Part shown: one piece after another, positions 5,293 to 6,677 of the stretch
Numbering within the stretch: position 1 is the first letter of the stretch
Layout of the letters: every line of letters starts with the position of its first letter
DNA from: Sphingomonadales bacterium
GTDB lineage: Bacteria > Pseudomonadota > Alphaproteobacteria > Sphingomonadales > Sphingomonadaceae
Assembly: GCA_024636595.1 (NCBI GenBank)
Contig: JAGXGT010000060.1
Location: forward strand, 1-6,677
Reading direction: 5' to 3'
Length of the DNA: 6,677 bases
Notes under the pieces: model-generated
The model's database searches: none
What the model was told of the DNA's origin: nothing
The model's input: only the letters and a program-made list of their open reading frames with translations
Program-made: the position numbers and the translations under genes

Positions 5293-6332
5293 CTAGCAAC
5301 CCGTTCGCTGCCCGTCCAGTCGCCTGTGGTCACACCTTTCCAGATTTGGTCCGGTGACGTTGCGGCAAGCTCTTCGCCTAGCAGCTTCGACCAGTGATGC
5401 TCATTGCCGAGGGCGTCGCGCCACGCCCAGAGCCGGCGGGTATAATGATGCAGATCATATTCCTGGGTATAGCCCATCGCGCCGTGCACCTGTTGAAAGG
5501 GCACGGTGACCGCCTCGACGCTATGGCCGATCTGGACTTTTGCAATTACCGCCTCGTGCCACGCCTGTGCCGGATCGTCGGCATTGCGGATCATGGCGCT
5601 GGCCGCTTGTGTTGCGGCCATGGTGGCAGCTGCGCATTCGGAGGCCGCTACCGCGAGCTGGTGCTGGATCGCCTGAAATTTCGACAGCGGCCGGCCGAAT
5701 TGTTCGCGCTGCGAAACATAGTCGATCGACAGGTTCAGGGCGGTCTCCATGGCGGCGGCCATCTGCACCGCGCGGACGGTCAGGATCATCGCTTCGAAGG
5801 CGCGCCGCGACAATTCGGTTTTCGCCGACTTCTCCGCGACATGGCCGGAAAAGACAAACTGGGTCATGCCGTCGGGTGAAAGGGATTCCTCTGGCGAGCG
5901 GACGGCGACGCGATTGTCGAACAGGGCGATTTCGTGATGGGCCGCGTCAAACAGCACGATCTTGTCGGCGTGCATACCGAACGGGATATCGGCGGCCGGG
6001 GTGTGACCACTAAGCGCAAAGCTGACGGTGCCATCGGCGGGCGCCAGACCGGCCCGGTCGAGCATCCAGTTGGCGATCAGCGTTTCGGCAAAAGGCACCG
6101 GCGATGCCGCCTGCGCCGACGCCCAGATCGCACCAAACACCTCGTCATAATCCGCGCCAAAACCGCCATTGGCCTCGCTGACCCAGGCGAGCGGCAGGCC
6201 ATTTTCCGCGAGCGCATCCCAGAGCGCCTGCGGATATTCGCCCGCCTCGGCCTGGTGTGGCACTTCCCGGCCGCACAGATCTGCGTAAATTTTCGTGGCC
6301 GTTTCGGCGACCATGCCTTCGGTGTTTATCAT
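5289..6332 (-). CDS. Acyl-CoA dehydrogenase family protein, probable non-catalytic partner subunit
   Basis: A 347-residue ACAD-fold protein, short for the family (usually about 380-400). ATG at 6332 is preferred: GGCGGAG (complement of 6341-6347) lies 8 nt upstream, while the GTG at 6359 lies inside a palindromic repeat. The N-terminal domain includes GLPLAWVSEANGGFG (45-59), REQFG (209-213) is the FAD-contacting motif, and QVHGAMGYTQEYDLHHY (281-297) is the usual C-terminal segment. The helix-G catalytic Glu position falls on a hydrophobic residue (about Ile183), and there is no EGTS-like motif after the last arginines (RRLWAWRDALGN). It thus resembles the non-catalytic half of a heteromeric ACAD, and the gene upstream on the same strand is the GGTTE-type partner. 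Overall arrangement mirrors the plus-strand pair. Confidence 0.91.
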   Translation of the reverse strand: MINTEGMVAETATKIYADLCGREVPHQAEAGEYPQALWDALAENGLPLAWVSEANGGFGADYDEVFGAIWASAQAASPVPFAETLIANWMLDRAGLAPADGTVSFALSGHTPAADIPFGMHADKIVLFDAAHHEIALFDNRVAVRSPEESLSPDGMTQFVFSGHVAEKSAKTELSRRAFEAMILTVRAVQMAAAMETALNLSIDYVSQREQFGRPLSKFQAIQHQLAVAASECAAATMAATQAASAMIRNADDPAQAWHEAVIAKVQIGHSVEAVTVPFQQVHGAMGYTQEYDLHHYTRRLWAWRDALGNEHHWSKLLGEELAATSPDQIWKGVTTGDWTGSERVAS

Positions 6333-6333
6333 C
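6323..6333 (-). repeat. 11-bp direct repeat copy over the ACAD start codon
   Basis: On the minus strand this reads GATGATAAACA and contains the ATG of the 347-residue ACAD gene. The identical 11-mer is at 6433-6443, overlapping the upstream gene's stop codon, exactly 110 bp away. Flanking bases differ, so the match is bounded. Confidence 0.65.
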
Positions 6334-6442
6334 GGACGGTCTCCGCCTGTGTTCCGCACTTGATGCGGAGCTGTGAATTACGAAGAGGGCTCTTGCCTCC
6401 AGGGCTCCGCATCGAGTGCGGAGCACATTGCATGTTTATCAT
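6329..6442 (-). CDS. Possible 37-codon bridging mini-ORF
   Basis: ATG at 6442-6440 overlaps the TGA stop of the upstream ACAD by one base (TGATG), and the frame stays open for 37 codons. It ends in a TGA (6331-6329) that overlaps the ATG of the downstream ACAD (ATGA). The first three residues, MIN, are the same as those of the downstream ACAD because both starts lie in copies of an 11-bp repeat. The rest is translated palindromic repeat, Arg/Ser/Pro-rich with no recognisable domain. If translated, its role would be to carry ribosomes across the insertion rather than to make a functional peptide. Short open frames arise easily by chance, so this is tentative. Confidence 0.3.
   Translation of the reverse strand: MINMQCAPHSMRSPGGKSPLRNSQLRIKCGTQAETVR
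6341..6347 (-). promoter_or_regulatory. Ribosome binding site inside the inserted segment
   Basis: On the minus strand GGCGGAG stands 8 nt before the ATG at 6332. It lies between the two 11-bp direct repeats, so if the segment is an insertion the downstream ACAD now uses a Shine-Dalgarno site brought in by, or formed at the edge of, the element. Confidence 0.55.
6349..6426. repeat. Palindromic REP/BIME-like intergenic element (family 3)
   Basis: Arms 6349-6372 and 6403-6426 are complementary at 21 of 24 positions, and the three exceptions are G-T pairs when read on the plus strand. Each arm folds alone: TCCGCA 6353-6358 with TGCGGA 6364-6369, and GCTCCGCA 6404-6411 with TGCGGAGC 6417-6424, both with 5-nt loops. 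The middle holds AAGAG 6383-6387 and CTCTT 6390-6394. It occupies the gap between two minus-strand ACAD genes. The unit resembles dispersed repeats of alphaproteobacteria as I recall them and is unrelated in sequence to the other two elements in the window. Confidence 0.8.
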
Positions 6443-6443
6443 C
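6433..6443 (-). repeat. 11-bp direct repeat copy overlapping the upstream ACAD stop codon
   Basis: On the minus strand GATGATAAACA begins inside the TGA stop (6444-6442) of the truncated ACAD. With the copy at 6323-6333 it brackets a 99-bp segment that contains the palindromic element. Confidence 0.65.
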
Positions 6444-6645
6444 AGCGTAACCCCAATTGGCGCGCAATAATGCCGCGCATCACTTCGGTTGTCCCGCCCC
6501 GCAAGGTGTTCGGCGGCGATCGCAAAACCCCGATATTCATGATCCGGCGCATTTCGGGACTCCAGTCCTCGGGCGGCAGGTCGTTGAGCATCGCCCGCAC
6601 CTGCAGGGTCAGGTCATTTTCCAGCCGGTTGCCGAGATCCTTGAC
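6442..6645 (-). CDS. Acyl-CoA dehydrogenase, C-terminal end (5' truncated by contig end)
   Basis: The last 67 residues of an ACAD. The frame is cut at its 5' end where adapter sequence begins; the apparent N-terminus MCIRD that would extend it is translated adapter. The visible part is helical and ends with GGTTEVMRGIIARQLGLR, the C-terminal signature of the larger ACAD subunits in heteromeric enzymes. Gly occupies the position of the medium-chain catalytic Glu, so the catalytic base should be a helix-G Glu upstream, outside the sequence. Stop TGA is at 6444-6442. It is the first gene of the minus-strand run and probably the catalytic partner of the 347-residue ACAD that follows it. Confidence 0.88.
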   Translation of the reverse strand, partial: VKDLGNRLENDLTLQVRAMLNDLPPEDWSPEMRRIMNIGVLRSPPNTLRGGTTEVMRGIIARQLGLR

Positions 6646-6646
6646 C

Positions 6647-6677
6647 CTGTCTCTTATACACATCTGACGCTGCCGAC
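6647..6677. other. Nextera transposase adapter contamination
   Basis: CTGTCTCTTATACACATCT (6647-6665) is the reverse complement of the Tn5 mosaic end used in Illumina Nextera libraries. The next 12 bases GACGCTGCCGAC are the first 12 of the 14 that follow in the read-1 adapter. The genomic sequence therefore ends at or about 6646. Confidence 0.98.

Noticed and set aside
5394..6470. Several plus-strand open frames (161, 157 and 178 residues) over the minus-strand ACAD
   Set aside because: Mutually overlapping, low-complexity, antisense to a complete ACAD; the last also runs through the palindromic repeat.

Overview
This is one end of a draft contig from an alphaproteobacterium, most likely a sphingomonad (Sphingomonadales). 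That placement is inferred from the moderately GC-rich codon use, the catabolic gene content, and intergenic palindromic repeats of types I recall as common in sphingomonads. No marker gene is present to confirm it. The last 31 bases (6647-6677) are not genomic: they match the Illumina Nextera transposase adapter.

Layout. Positions 3-3589 (+ strand) hold a catabolic run: the C-terminal part of an acyl-CoA dehydrogenase (ACAD), a second complete ACAD, an enoyl-CoA hydratase/crotonase, and an alpha/beta hydrolase. Positions 3740-4165 (+) hold a small exported RcnB-family protein, apparently its own unit. A strong bidirectional terminator (4189-4223) separates it from a convergent minus-strand run, read from right to left: the C-terminal end of an ACAD (6645-6442), a complete short ACAD (6332-5289), and an FMN-dependent TIM-barrel enzyme of the nitronate monooxygenase superfamily (5218-4241) that closely resembles the Pseudomonas aeruginosa PA1024 NADH:quinone reductase.

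How the genes fit together. Each strand carries the same ACAD arrangement: a partner with a GG(G/T)TE/SE-type C-terminus, followed by a shorter partner that lacks the catalytic glutamate at both known positions. This matches the alpha2beta2 heteromeric ACADs known best from steroid side-chain and ring degradation. With a crotonase, an alpha/beta hydrolase and a flavin oxidoreductase nearby, a CoA-thioester beta-oxidation pathway for a bulky substrate (steroid or other polycyclic/terpenoid) is the best reading. The substrate cannot be read from this window.

Most notable observation. Three of the gene junctions carry three different palindromic repeats (486-557, 1753-1822, 6349-6426). Two of them are bracketed by exact 11-bp direct repeats that contain the downstream gene's translation start signals (Shine-Dalgarno at one, ATG at the other). 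This looks like insertion of short palindromic elements with target duplication into tight operon junctions. At the minus-strand junction the insertion seems to have split an ancestral TGATG stop/start overlap, leaving a 37-codon bridging mini-ORF.
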